Made by a program: the position numbers and the translations under genes | In this document: positions 16,816 through 27,032 of the stretch, one piece after another | Position numbering within the stretch: the first letter of the stretch is position 1 | Layout: every line of letters starts with the position of its first letter | Source: an uncultured Porphyromonadaceae bacterium | GTDB lineage: Bacteria > Bacteroidota > Bacteroidia > Bacteroidales > Muribaculaceae | Length of the DNA: 64,000 bases | Reading direction: 5' to 3' | Assembly (NCBI GenBank): GCA_947427285.1 | Contig: CANEHE010000008.1 | Location: 1 to 64,000, forward strand | The notes under the pieces: generated by a model | What the model saw: the letters and a program-made list of their open reading frames with translations, nothing else | Told to the model about the DNA's origin: nothing | Database searches by the model: none

Positions 16816-18888
16816 ATGAGACTTTTACAAACCTTGCAATCATGGCTATGCCTTGCATCTTCTGTGCCGGGCACCGTACTGGTGGCAAACGCCGGTGTGA
16901 CGGGGAGTGAAGCCCCCATCTCCTACCGGGCAATGGCAGAAATACCGGCCGACACGGTCTCCGTGACCGAGCTTGAAGATTTCGTCATAGAATCCGACGC
17001 CGCCTCACGACGCCGCCTGGCCGGGGCAATCAACGGAGAACGCATCGGTCAGGCCGAGCTTTTCCGCGCCGCCTGCTGCAACCTCGGCGAAAGTTTCTCG
17101 ACCTCGCCGTCCGTAGATGTAAACTATTCGGATGCCGCCACCGGTGCGAAACAGATAAAACTACTCGGCCTGCCGGGCACATACGTACAGCTACTGACCG
17201 AGAATCTTCCCGCATTCCGGGGTGCCGCCTCACCTTACGCACTCCGATATGTCCCGGGACCATGGATGAAGAGTATCCAGGTGTCGAAAGGGGTGGCCTC
17301 CGTGAAAAACGGCTACGAGGCCATGACCGGACAGATCGACATCGAGTATCTGAAGCCACAGGATGCCCAAGGAGTGAGTCTCAATGCATATTTCGACTCA
17401 AATCTGAAACTTGAACTCAACGCCGACGGCAACTGGCACATTGCCGACAGACTCAACACCGAGCTTCTCGCGCATTTCGAAAACGGATGGGGACATCACG
17501 ACGCCAACGACGACGGTTTCTACGACATGCCGCGTCTGCGCCAGTACAACCTCCAGAACAGATGGAACTATCTCGGCGAGCATTATCTCTTCCACGGAGG
17601 ACTGACATGGCTAAAGGAGAATGCCCGCGGCGGACAGATCCACCCGCACGCCGGACAGCCACGTTTCCGCATAGACATGGATGTAGACCGATACGAGGCC
17701 TATATGAAACACGCCTTCATACTCAACCGCGAACACAACACCAACATCGCGTTGATGGCCAACGGAAGCATGCACCGACTCGACGGGACATACGGAGTGA
17801 ACTTCTACGGAGTCAACGAAAAGAATGCCTACGCACAACTGATGTTCGAACATGACTTCGACGAGCGTCATAATCTTTCGGCCGGGCTGAACCTGAACTA
17901 CGACTATCTGAGTCAGCTCTACAGTACGGACCATGACAGTTCATCGCCGAAACTCCATCAACGTGAGCGCGAGACCACTCCCGGAGGATATGCCCAATAC
18001 ACATTCCGCATCGACGGAAAGCTGACAGCGATGGCCGGAATAAGATACGACCACAGCAGCATATACGGCAGTTTCGTCACTCCCCGCTTCCACCTGAAAT
18101 ACTCCCCTGCCCACATCATATCGCTGAGGGCATCGGCCGGCAAAGGATACCGGACCGACCATCCCCTTGCCGAACACAACAATCTTCTGGCATCCGGCCG
18201 ACAGATCACAATCAGCGGACTCGACCAGGAAAAAGCCTGGAACTTCGGCATAAGTTCGGCCATCAACATCCCGACAGACAACCGCGACATCAAACTCAAT
18301 CTGGAATACTACTACACCCGCTTCGGATCGCAGACTGTGATCGACTATGACTCCAATCCATGGGAGATAGCCATCTACTCAACCAAAGGACTGAGTTACA
18401 GCCACACTTTCCAGATCGACGCAAGTTATATGCCGGTGCGCGGATTTGACATCACAGCCGCCTACCGATACAATGACGTCAAATCCACATACGCCGGAGG
18501 GATAAGAAGAGAAAAGCCCCTCACCAACCGATACAAGGCCCTTCTCACACTCTCTTATTCCACTCCGCTAAAACTATGGCAGTTTGACATCACCTGCCAG
18601 CTGAACGGAGGGGGCCGCATGCCCGACCCCTACACATTGCCCGACGGCCAGCTTTCCTGGCCTGAAAGGTTTCCGGCCTATTTCCAACTCAACGCACAGG
18701 TGACACGCTGGTTCAGGCACTTCTCAATATACATCGGAGGAGAAAATCTGACGAACTTCCGCCAGAAAAATCCCATAATCGGAGCGTCTGACCCCTGGAG
18801 TCCGGCATTTGAACCGACCATGGTATGGGGGCCGGTGCACGGAGCCATGGCATATATCGGCATCCGCTTCAATTTCGGCAAACTTTAA
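16816..18888 (+). CDS. TonB-dependent outer-membrane receptor, probably metal-related
   Basis: A 690-residue protein with an N-terminal signal (MRLLQTLQSWLCLASSVPGT), a plug domain at about 50-165 (GLPGTYVQLLTENLPAFRG; IQVSKGVASVKNGYEAMTGQ) and a 22-strand-type beta-barrel to the end (IYIGGENLTNFRQKNPI; final IGIRFNFGKL, ending in a hydrophobic/aromatic strand). No carboxypeptidase-like or SusC signature is visible at the N-terminus. It is followed 45 bp later by a periplasmic heavy-metal-associated protein, so I infer copper or another soft metal (or its chelate) as substrate. The substrate is not shown by sequence. Confidence 0.88.
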   Translation: MRLLQTLQSWLCLASSVPGTVLVANAGVTGSEAPISYRAMAEIPADTVSVTELEDFVIESDAASRRRLAGAINGERIGQAELFRAACCNLGESFSTSPSVDVNYSDAATGAKQIKLLGLPGTYVQLLTENLPAFRGAASPYALRYVPGPWMKSIQVSKGVASVKNGYEAMTGQIDIEYLKPQDAQGVSLNAYFDSNLKLELNADGNWHIADRLNTELLAHFENGWGHHDANDDGFYDMPRLRQYNLQNRWNYLGEHYLFHGGLTWLKENARGGQIHPHAGQPRFRIDMDVDRYEAYMKHAFILNREHNTNIALMANGSMHRLDGTYGVNFYGVNEKNAYAQLMFEHDFDERHNLSAGLNLNYDYLSQLYSTDHDSSSPKLHQRERETTPGGYAQYTFRIDGKLTAMAGIRYDHSSIYGSFVTPRFHLKYSPAHIISLRASAGKGYRTDHPLAEHNNLLASGRQITISGLDQEKAWNFGISSAINIPTDNRDIKLNLEYYYTRFGSQTVIDYDSNPWEIAIYSTKGLSYSHTFQIDASYMPVRGFDITAAYRYNDVKSTYAGGIRREKPLTNRYKALLTLSYSTPLKLWQFDITCQLNGGGRMPDPYTLPDGQLSWPERFPAYFQLNAQVTRWFRHFSIYIGGENLTNFRQKNPIIGASDPWSPAFEPTMVWGPVHGAMAYIGIRFNFGKL

Positions 18889-18933
18889 GAGCTTGTTTAA
18901 AAATAAACATTCATACAAAACCGTTAAACTGAC

Positions 18934-19389
18934 ATGAAAAAGATTCTGACCATCGTGACGCTCATGGCTGCCGTGTTCAGCCTCTGCGCCAAAGACCTCA
19001 AGACAATCGTCTTCACAACCCAGCCCCCGATGAGCTGTGAGAACTGCGAGAATAAAATCAAAGGCAATCTCCGCTTTGAGAAGGGTGTGAAAGATATCCG
19101 GACCAGTGTGGCAAACCAGGAGGTAAAAATCACCTTCGATCCTGAAAAGACCAACCAGAAAGCTCTGGAGACCGCATTCGGGAAAATCGGATATAAAGTA
19201 AGCGTGAAGGGAACCGCCACTGCCAAAAAACTATGTCCGGAGACAGGCAAACCCTGTGCAGGCTCAGACGGCAAGACCTGCTGCTCCAAAAAGAAAAAAG
19301 CGAATTGCGACAGTAAGAAAACGTGTACCGACAGCAAAAAGGTATGTACTGCCAACAAGAAAGCGTGCACCAGTACCTGTAAAAAATAA
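18934..19389 (+). CDS. Periplasmic HMA-domain protein with cysteine-rich tail
   Basis: A 151-residue exported protein. The signal peptide MKKILTIVTLMAAVFSLCA is followed by a heavy-metal-associated domain at about 22-92 with the MxCxxC metal loop MSCENCENKIKG. The C-terminal ~55 residues carry nine cysteines in a repeated pattern, C-DSKKT-C-TDSKKV-C-TANKKA-C, rich in lysine. HMA domains bind Cu(I) or other soft metals; the tail looks like an added metal-binding or sequestering region. It lies directly downstream of the TonB receptor and probably shares its transcript. Metal identity is inferred, not shown. Confidence 0.85.
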   Translation: MKKILTIVTLMAAVFSLCAKDLKTIVFTTQPPMSCENCENKIKGNLRFEKGVKDIRTSVANQEVKITFDPEKTNQKALETAFGKIGYKVSVKGTATAKKLCPETGKPCAGSDGKTCCSKKKKANCDSKKTCTDSKKVCTANKKACTSTCKK

Positions 19390-19426
19390 ACCGGAATATG
19401 CCTTCTGGCGATTGATTCAGACACTA

Positions 19427-19466
19427 AAGAACCGGGATTGTGAAGAGTTTCGCAATCCCGGTTCTT
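19427..19466 (+). terminator. Terminator between HMA protein and M48 protease genes
   Basis: AAGAACCGGGATTG pairs perfectly with CAATCCCGGTTCTT (14 bp) around a 12-nt loop. It lies between convergent genes and may serve both strands. Confidence 0.8.
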
Positions 19467-19492
19467 CAATACCTTGTTGTCAACAAGGACGT

Positions 19493-20302
19493 TTATTTCT
19501 TGGAGGCAGCGGATTCAGGGCGTTTGAGACCGTCTTTCTCACAACGTTTCGTCATGTTCTTGATCCGGGCAGATGTCTCGGGATGGGAGGAGAACATCTT
19601 GGAAAAATAACTTGACTTCGCACCGCTGGAATTCTCCATCTTCTGAAATTTCTCAAATGCCATGACCATCCCCCACGGATTGCGCCCGTGTGTCTTGAGG
19701 AAATCATAACCGCAGTTGTCGGCCTCATTCTCCTGTTTCTGCGAATATTTCGCGTTGATAAACGACTCTCCGAGTGTGCCGAGTTGCGATTCCGTCAAAG
19801 CTGCGGCCTTGCCGCCTGTGGAGGCTACCGCATCCTTAAGAGCACCGGTGAGAAGCTGCGTGCGGAATGCATTCTTGGAATGGCGTTTGAGCACATGTCC
19901 TATCTCATGGCCTATTATCCCCATGAGTTCATCATCGTCCATAATGTCCATCAATGAGGAGAATACCCGCACGCTTCCGTCGGGACATGCGAACGCGTTC
20001 ACATCTGTCACATTGTAGACCTTGAAGTTCAAAGGTATGCCGTCGGCATCCTTGATTCCCTCCGTAAGTTTCCTGAGACGGATCGTATAGGGATCATCCT
20101 CGGGAAGCACAGGATTGTTCTTATCCATCCAGTCTACCGACTCCTTGACATACGAAGCCATCTGGGCATCCGTAAGGGTTGCGGCCTGTACGGCTTTGGT
20201 AGCCCCGCCGATTGCTTTCTTGAGATTGAACTGGGCCGATGCGGGCAACACAGTCAAAGCGCAGAAGAGTGCAAGAATCACTCCCTTTGTTCTCTTTTTC
20301 AT
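19493..20302 (-). CDS. Exported M48 family zinc metalloprotease
   Basis: A 269-residue protein with signal peptide MKKRTKGVILALFCALTVLP (cleavage near ASAQ). The zinc site HEIGH is at residues 132-136, with a downstream glutamate ligand in QENEADNCGYDF; VNAFACPDGSVRVFSSLMD precedes it, as in the Oma1/BepA/LoiP group. Such proteases act in periplasmic quality control of membrane proteins. It lies about 100 bp upstream of the gyrB stop on the same strand; co-transcription from gyrB is not needed and no clear promoter is seen for it. Confidence in the fold and activity is high; the role is inferred. Confidence 0.88.
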   Translation of the reverse strand: MKKRTKGVILALFCALTVLPASAQFNLKKAIGGATKAVQAATLTDAQMASYVKESVDWMDKNNPVLPEDDPYTIRLRKLTEGIKDADGIPLNFKVYNVTDVNAFACPDGSVRVFSSLMDIMDDDELMGIIGHEIGHVLKRHSKNAFRTQLLTGALKDAVASTGGKAAALTESQLGTLGESFINAKYSQKQENEADNCGYDFLKTHGRNPWGMVMAFEKFQKMENSSGAKSSYFSKMFSSHPETSARIKNMTKRCEKDGLKRPESAASKK

Positions 20303-20402
20303 AGATTATACAGTATTTAAGTAAGTGATTATCCGGTAGTAAATCACGTCTCCGTAATCCTTATTGGAAAGCGGAGACGCTGTAAGCGTATGTCGAGCCC
20401 GG

Positions 20403-22490
<2,088 letters not shown>

Positions 22491-22505
22491 TTATAAAAAT
22501 TAGGA

Positions 22506-24923
22506 TTATTCAGCCAGAAGCGAACGAGAAGGTTCCTGAATGACATCTCTTACCGGGACAGCAGAAGCTCCCGAAAGAGGTCTGAGAGAAGAGGTCCTGG
22601 AAGTCACATTTCCCTGAGCGGCGGGATATTCCACTCCCTGGTAATTCATCAGTGAGACATCTATGCGGCTATTTTCCCTGACCGCATAAGCGGGAATGGG
22701 ATAACGCCAACCGTTGATGGCCGATGTCGACAATGTGCCCGACATTGAGGCAGGCCAGTTGCCCGACGATGTGTCGCCCGACACGTACATCCGGCGTTCG
22801 AGGGGGAGATTCCAGCGTTTCTGGTCGAACCAACCGTGACCTTCGCCCCACAGTTCTATCCGACGATAACGCTGTATCTCCTGGAGCAATGCTTCGCCGG
22901 AGGCAGTGCATGAATAGGAGGAATCACGACTGATGTTGAGCGATATAAGAAGCTGGCGCGCCATATTTTCATCCCCGAGACGGTAAGCCGCCTCTGCCTG
23001 GGAAAGCAGAACCTCCTCCGCACGGAGGAACACCACTGCATCCGTAAAGGAATAGGTCGGCTGGGAAGCATAGAATTTCACCTGCGCACCGAACTGAACC
23101 GGTACATATGACCCCGAACGGGCAAATGCGGGATCGGTGGCACCCGTCGGCTTGGCACTTGCAAGAATGCTTGCGAACATCCTTGAGCCAGATTGCCATG
23201 ATCCGCCACGCAGATATGTCAGAGTCTGACTGTCGACGTTGTCCGGATTATACCAGGCATTCCAAGTCGGCATCCTTGAAGCATAGTCCGGCATCGCGAA
23301 AAGACGACGACGCATATCGGTCTCCGGTATGGACATATATAGATCCTTATCTATGGCACCGGGAGCATATCGCCAGAGTGAAGGATAGACTCCGTTACAG
23401 GTATTAAAGGAATGGGCAGCCCAATAATAAAGTCCTATTTCTCCTCCGCCCGGCATTATCTCATAACCATTGGTGGCACCCCACAGCCAGCTGCGTGTCG
23501 GGGTGAAGAATCCCGCTTTGAGATCATCGGGGGTGGAAAGTGTCTTTCCGGTCATGATGGCTGCGGCAAGATCGCGGGCCGTCGACCAGTCTTCCCTGAG
23601 CATGGCAAGACGCATCTTCACGGCACGCGCCACATCGAGGCCGGGCATCAGAATGTCGGAAGAGACTGCCGGTACCCGTGTAAACACAGCGATCGCCTGG
23701 TCAAGATCGGCATAACACTGAGCGAGAATATCCTTCATCTTCGCCAGAGGCTGGTGTTCTGTAGAGAAAGATGTCTCAAGAGGAACGCAATATGCCTCTC
23801 CGCCATTTGAATCCTGCCAACGTGAGCCATAGATCTGAAGCAACCGCCAGTAGGCATGACTGCGAAGAACAAGCATCCTCGCACGCACCACATCTATCTC
23901 GTCAGACGTCACACTCCCTTCGAAACGGCCAAGTTGGGAGATTACAAAATTGGCCAGAGCCACACTGCTGAAGCACATCTCCCAGGGAATAGCCTGCACC
24001 ACAAGATCTGTTTTTTTCAACAGCTCCCATCCGAAGCCGATTTCCATAGCCAGACCACTGATCAGATTCTGCGATAAAGCATCTCCTACCGCCTGCATGA
24101 TATACGGCTCACCGGTGGCATTGGGAGCGTGGAAGGCGATATCCTGATACTGTGTATACAGCGACCGCATTGCGATTGTCTCAATGGCATTGAATATCTC
24201 CGATGAGGGCTTCTCTGCCGATACACGGAATGTGATCGGTTCATTAGGCATGACGACTGCGTATGTCCAGACTCCTGGCTCTCCCTCGACAGGTCTGAAT
24301 ATCCCGTAACCTCCGTACCTTTTGTTCAGATCCTCCCGCTGGGAGGATGTATATACACTTCGCCGATAGAACGCATTGGTACCGTTATGCACAAAATCGG
24401 CCGGACCGAAAGCATAATCGTAATTCCAGAAAGCCTCGTCCTGAAGGTAGCCGCTCATCTCAAGATGGGAACCAACCACAGGATAATACCCTTCGGGAGC
24501 CTCGATACGCAGACGCAGAAGGGAGCCACATTTCACATCCCCCTCTTCAGCGCGGGTCGGAACACTTCTGACATTGGCATCCTCGGTAACAATCTCGTAC
24601 GACACCTTTATCTCCGGCTGTCCCGGAGTCTCACTGTCGGTCTCCACTGTGACAGGATAACTCTCCTGTCCCCACCGTACAAAACGGATGTCGGAGATGC
24701 CCGGCGTTTCTGCCGTAGCCCAGCTGCCGGCCACATACCATAAATCACCGTTCCGCTGCATTACGAACGGCTTAGTGCTATGTGAAGGATAATGGGAATG
24801 CAGAATCTTGCCGGTATGGTCATAATAATCCACACGGGTGCTTCCGGGAGTATACTGAGCCACAGCGGAAGGAGCTGCCGCAGCCAGAGCGGCAAAAGCG
24901 GATATCAGTAGTCTTTTCATCAT
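22506..24923 (-). CDS. SusD/RagB-like secreted protein with N-terminal extension
   Basis: An 805-residue protein. The signal peptide (MMKRLLISAFAALAAAAPSA, then VAQYTPG) lacks the lipobox cysteine normal for SusD. Residues about 25-235 are an extension of unknown fold. From about 240 the SusD/RagB helical fold is recognisable: ARMLVLRSHAYWRLLQIYGS (the TPR segment), YAPGAIDKDLYMSIPETDMR, VVFLRAEEVLLSQAEAAYRL and IQRYRRIELWGEGHGWFDQK near the C-terminus. SusD proteins cap SusC channels and bind glycans or other nutrients. There is no SusC nearby; instead it overlaps by 4 nt a small secreted protein gene, so the two are translationally coupled. The operon's role is unknown. Confidence 0.82.
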   Translation of the reverse strand: MMKRLLISAFAALAAAAPSAVAQYTPGSTRVDYYDHTGKILHSHYPSHSTKPFVMQRNGDLWYVAGSWATAETPGISDIRFVRWGQESYPVTVETDSETPGQPEIKVSYEIVTEDANVRSVPTRAEEGDVKCGSLLRLRIEAPEGYYPVVGSHLEMSGYLQDEAFWNYDYAFGPADFVHNGTNAFYRRSVYTSSQREDLNKRYGGYGIFRPVEGEPGVWTYAVVMPNEPITFRVSAEKPSSEIFNAIETIAMRSLYTQYQDIAFHAPNATGEPYIMQAVGDALSQNLISGLAMEIGFGWELLKKTDLVVQAIPWEMCFSSVALANFVISQLGRFEGSVTSDEIDVVRARMLVLRSHAYWRLLQIYGSRWQDSNGGEAYCVPLETSFSTEHQPLAKMKDILAQCYADLDQAIAVFTRVPAVSSDILMPGLDVARAVKMRLAMLREDWSTARDLAAAIMTGKTLSTPDDLKAGFFTPTRSWLWGATNGYEIMPGGGEIGLYYWAAHSFNTCNGVYPSLWRYAPGAIDKDLYMSIPETDMRRRLFAMPDYASRMPTWNAWYNPDNVDSQTLTYLRGGSWQSGSRMFASILASAKPTGATDPAFARSGSYVPVQFGAQVKFYASQPTYSFTDAVVFLRAEEVLLSQAEAAYRLGDENMARQLLISLNISRDSSYSCTASGEALLQEIQRYRRIELWGEGHGWFDQKRWNLPLERRMYVSGDTSSGNWPASMSGTLSTSAINGWRYPIPAYAVRENSRIDVSLMNYQGVEYPAAQGNVTSRTSSLRPLSGASAVPVRDVIQEPSRSLLAE

Positions 24924-25459
24924 TTTGTCAGGATTTTAAAAGTGGTACCGTCAATATCGACGATATGGACTCCGGCCCCGTAACGGGCGATATCAATCTC
25001 TGTGTCAGACGTGATGGTGAAAGCGGCCTCCGCCACACCCGCAGCCGACCATACGGATATTTTCACAGGCGACTCCACCTGTGTGACACGCATCTTTCCA
25101 CCGTCGACGTCAACATTCACTTTCGCCGAAACAGTGACATCTTCGACACCGGACAATCCGGAGAATGACATATACTCCAGATTATCGAGAGGCATGTCAA
25201 GATAGATGATCGACCCGGGAATATCAGCAGAGGGATGAATTTTCCCGTTATCATCCATTTCGACATTGCCGGTATAGAGCACCAGAGCCATCGGTTCGCC
25301 TTTAGGCTGAGTATATACCGAAAACATGTCACCGGTAATATCAAAGGAGATCGTCTTCCAGTCGGCGGTTATCACTATCACCGACGGCGACGCCCCGGAA
25401 GCTGAAAGTCCGGCACAGGCAATGGCACCAAGACTCAGAATACGACATAATCGATTCAT
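24920..25459 (-). CDS. Small secreted protein with T9SS-like C-terminal domain
   Basis: A 179-residue protein with signal peptide MNRLCRILSLGAIACAGLSA. The middle (SVIVITADWKTISFDITGDM; YLDMPLDNLEYMSFSGLSGV) resembles short Bacteroidales secreted proteins that precede sorting domains. The last ~75 residues (VKISVWSAAGVAEAAFTITS; DIARYGAGVHIVDIDGTTFK) have the beta-sandwich pattern of a type A T9SS sorting domain. Its stop overlaps the start of the SusD-like gene (ATGA). I infer a partner of that protein at the cell surface; no function is recognised. Confidence 0.7.
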   Translation of the reverse strand: MNRLCRILSLGAIACAGLSASGASPSVIVITADWKTISFDITGDMFSVYTQPKGEPMALVLYTGNVEMDDNGKIHPSADIPGSIIYLDMPLDNLEYMSFSGLSGVEDVTVSAKVNVDVDGGKMRVTQVESPVKISVWSAAGVAEAAFTITSDTEIDIARYGAGVHIVDIDGTTFKILTK

Positions 25460-25540
25460 AACTTTATTAGGTTGTTGTTTAACAATAAGAAATTATTCAC
25501 GGCACAAAGATATAAAGAATCCTCCGGTTTACCCCCCCGA

Positions 25541-25576
25541 GTAGTTAAAAATTGCAAAACGGCAATTTTTAACTAC
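25541..25576. terminator. Perfect 15-bp hairpin between divergent promoters
   Basis: GTAGTTAAAAATTGC and GCAATTTTTAACTAC pair perfectly around AAAACG. It lies upstream of both divergent genes rather than after either, so it could be an operator or an insulating bidirectional terminator. Confidence 0.45.
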
Positions 25577-25698
25577 ATTTTCCGTAAATCACCGCAAAAA
25601 TGCGGCGATTATTTGACATTTTCACCGCAAATATCTTTCTTCGTTGCTTTCTGATTTTATGGATTCCGATGCCGTCGCCCTGTGTCCAGGACAACGGA

Positions 25699-25730
25699 GT
25701 TGCGCGTTCGGAGAATTATGACTACCTTTG
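25699..25730 (+). promoter_or_regulatory. Promoter for hpt
   Basis: GTTG (25699-25702), 20 bp, TACCTTTG (25723-25730). The start would be near 25737, leaving a leader of about 75 nt. Confidence 0.75.
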
Positions 25731-25811
25731 TCCCAAATTTTTTGTTTCCGCCGGACAAGCTCAAAAAACAGGTCCGCACGGAGCTGTCACACACAAAAAA
25801 GCTGAGTGAAT

Positions 25812-26357
25812 ATGGAAAACAAACTCGTTGTCAACGGACTCAAATTCGTGCCCTATCTCAAGGAGGAGGAGATTCTGAAGCAAGTGAAGCGCGTAGCGGA
25901 GGAACTGCGCCGCGATCTGGAAGGGAAGAAACCCCTTTTCCTCTGTGTGCTCAACGGCGCGTTCATCTTCGCGGCTGATCTTTTCCGCGAGACCGGACTT
26001 AACGACGCACAGATTGCTTTCGTGCGCTATGCCTCCTACGAAGGGACCTCCTCCACAGGCAAGGTAAAGCAGATGATGGGCCTCCCCGACAACATCGAGG
26101 GGCGCGATATAGTCATAATAGAGGATATTGTCGACACCGGTCTGACGGCCGACAGGATGATCGCCGACATACGCAAGCATAATCCGGCCTCGGTGCGCTT
26201 CGTCACTCTGCTCCACAAGCCTGCAAGCTCCAAGACAGGTTTCGTGCCCGACTACGTGGCTTTCGCCATTCCGCCGAAATTCATCATCGGCTACGGACTC
26301 GATCTCGACGGCAAAGTGCGCAATCTGCGCGACATCTACGTCAACACAGAGGACTGA
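25812..26357 (+). CDS. hpt: Hypoxanthine phosphoribosyltransferase
   Basis: About 181 residues from the ATG (MENKLVVNGLKFVPYL); an in-frame GTG two codons earlier is less likely. The PRPP-binding motif VIIEDIVDTGLTADRMIADI is present, with upstream SSTGKVKQMMGLP (flexible loop) and downstream FVPDYVAFAIPPKFIIGYGL, which contacts the purine. It salvages hypoxanthine and guanine to IMP and GMP in the cytoplasm. It is first in a plus-strand series hpt-adk-DUF2851-glycerate kinase, with 38 bp to adk. Confidence 0.93.
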   Translation: MENKLVVNGLKFVPYLKEEEILKQVKRVAEELRRDLEGKKPLFLCVLNGAFIFAADLFRETGLNDAQIAFVRYASYEGTSSTGKVKQMMGLPDNIEGRDIVIIEDIVDTGLTADRMIADIRKHNPASVRFVTLLHKPASSKTGFVPDYVAFAIPPKFIIGYGLDLDGKVRNLRDIYVNTED

Positions 26358-26395
26358 CAACTATCGTTTTAGAAACTATCGAAACACACTGACAC

Positions 26396-26998
26396 ATGCT
26401 CAATCTCGTCTTATTCGGAGCTCCCGGCAGCGGAAAAGGCACCCAGAGTGCCAAACTGATAGACCAATACGGTCTTTACCACATATCCACCGGCGAATTG
26501 CTGCGCGACCACATTGCCCGCGGCACTGAACTGGGAAAGACCGCAGACTCATACATATCGCGCGGACAACTGATCCCGGACGAACTGATGACAGAGATCC
26601 TCGACGATGTGCTTGACAAACATGCCTCGGAGAAAAACGGAGTGGTGTTCGACGGATATCCGCGCACCATCCCTCAGGCGGAGGCTCTGAAACGACTGCT
26701 GCGCAAACGAGGTTCGGATCTGCATGCCGTAATAGGGCTGGAGGTGCCCGAAGATGAACTTGTCGACCGCATGATCAAACGGGGCAAAGAGACAGGACGT
26801 GCCGACGACAATCTTGAGACCATAAAGAAACGTCTTGACGTATATCACAGCCAGACATGCCCCTTGAGGGAGTACTATAAAAACGAGGGTAAATATATCG
26901 GTGTCAACGGTTCGGGAATCGTCGACGAAATTTTCAACCATATCGCCGAGGGGATAGAAAAGGCCACAGGCCGTGTACCCCGCTCACGTCACCGCTGA
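26396..26998 (+). CDS. adk: Adenylate kinase
   Basis: A 200-residue cytoplasmic enzyme interconverting AMP, ADP and ATP. The P-loop GAPGSGKGTQ is at residues 8-17, followed by YHISTGELLRDHIARGTELG (AMP site) and FDGYPRTIPQAEAL. It is a short-LID form: the LID segment GRADDNLETIKKRLDVYHSQ has no zinc cysteines, as in many Bacteroidetes. It lies 38 bp after hpt, forming a nucleotide-salvage pair. Confidence 0.95.
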   Translation: MLNLVLFGAPGSGKGTQSAKLIDQYGLYHISTGELLRDHIARGTELGKTADSYISRGQLIPDELMTEILDDVLDKHASEKNGVVFDGYPRTIPQAEALKRLLRKRGSDLHAVIGLEVPEDELVDRMIKRGKETGRADDNLETIKKRLDVYHSQTCPLREYYKNEGKYIGVNGSGIVDEIFNHIAEGIEKATGRVPRSRHR

Positions 26999-27032
26999 CC
27001 CCGGGATCCTATTTTAACACCCCTCTCCTCTC

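Larger units (their letters stand above)
25460..25811. other. Divergent control region upstream of hpt
   Basis: About 350 bp with no supported gene. It contains a minus-strand -7 box TATCTTTG at 25505-25512 for the small secreted protein gene (no clear -33), a perfect 15-bp hairpin at 25541-25576, a smaller CCGCA/TGCGG hairpin near 25592-25605, and the hpt promoter at 25699-25730. Confidence 0.6.
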
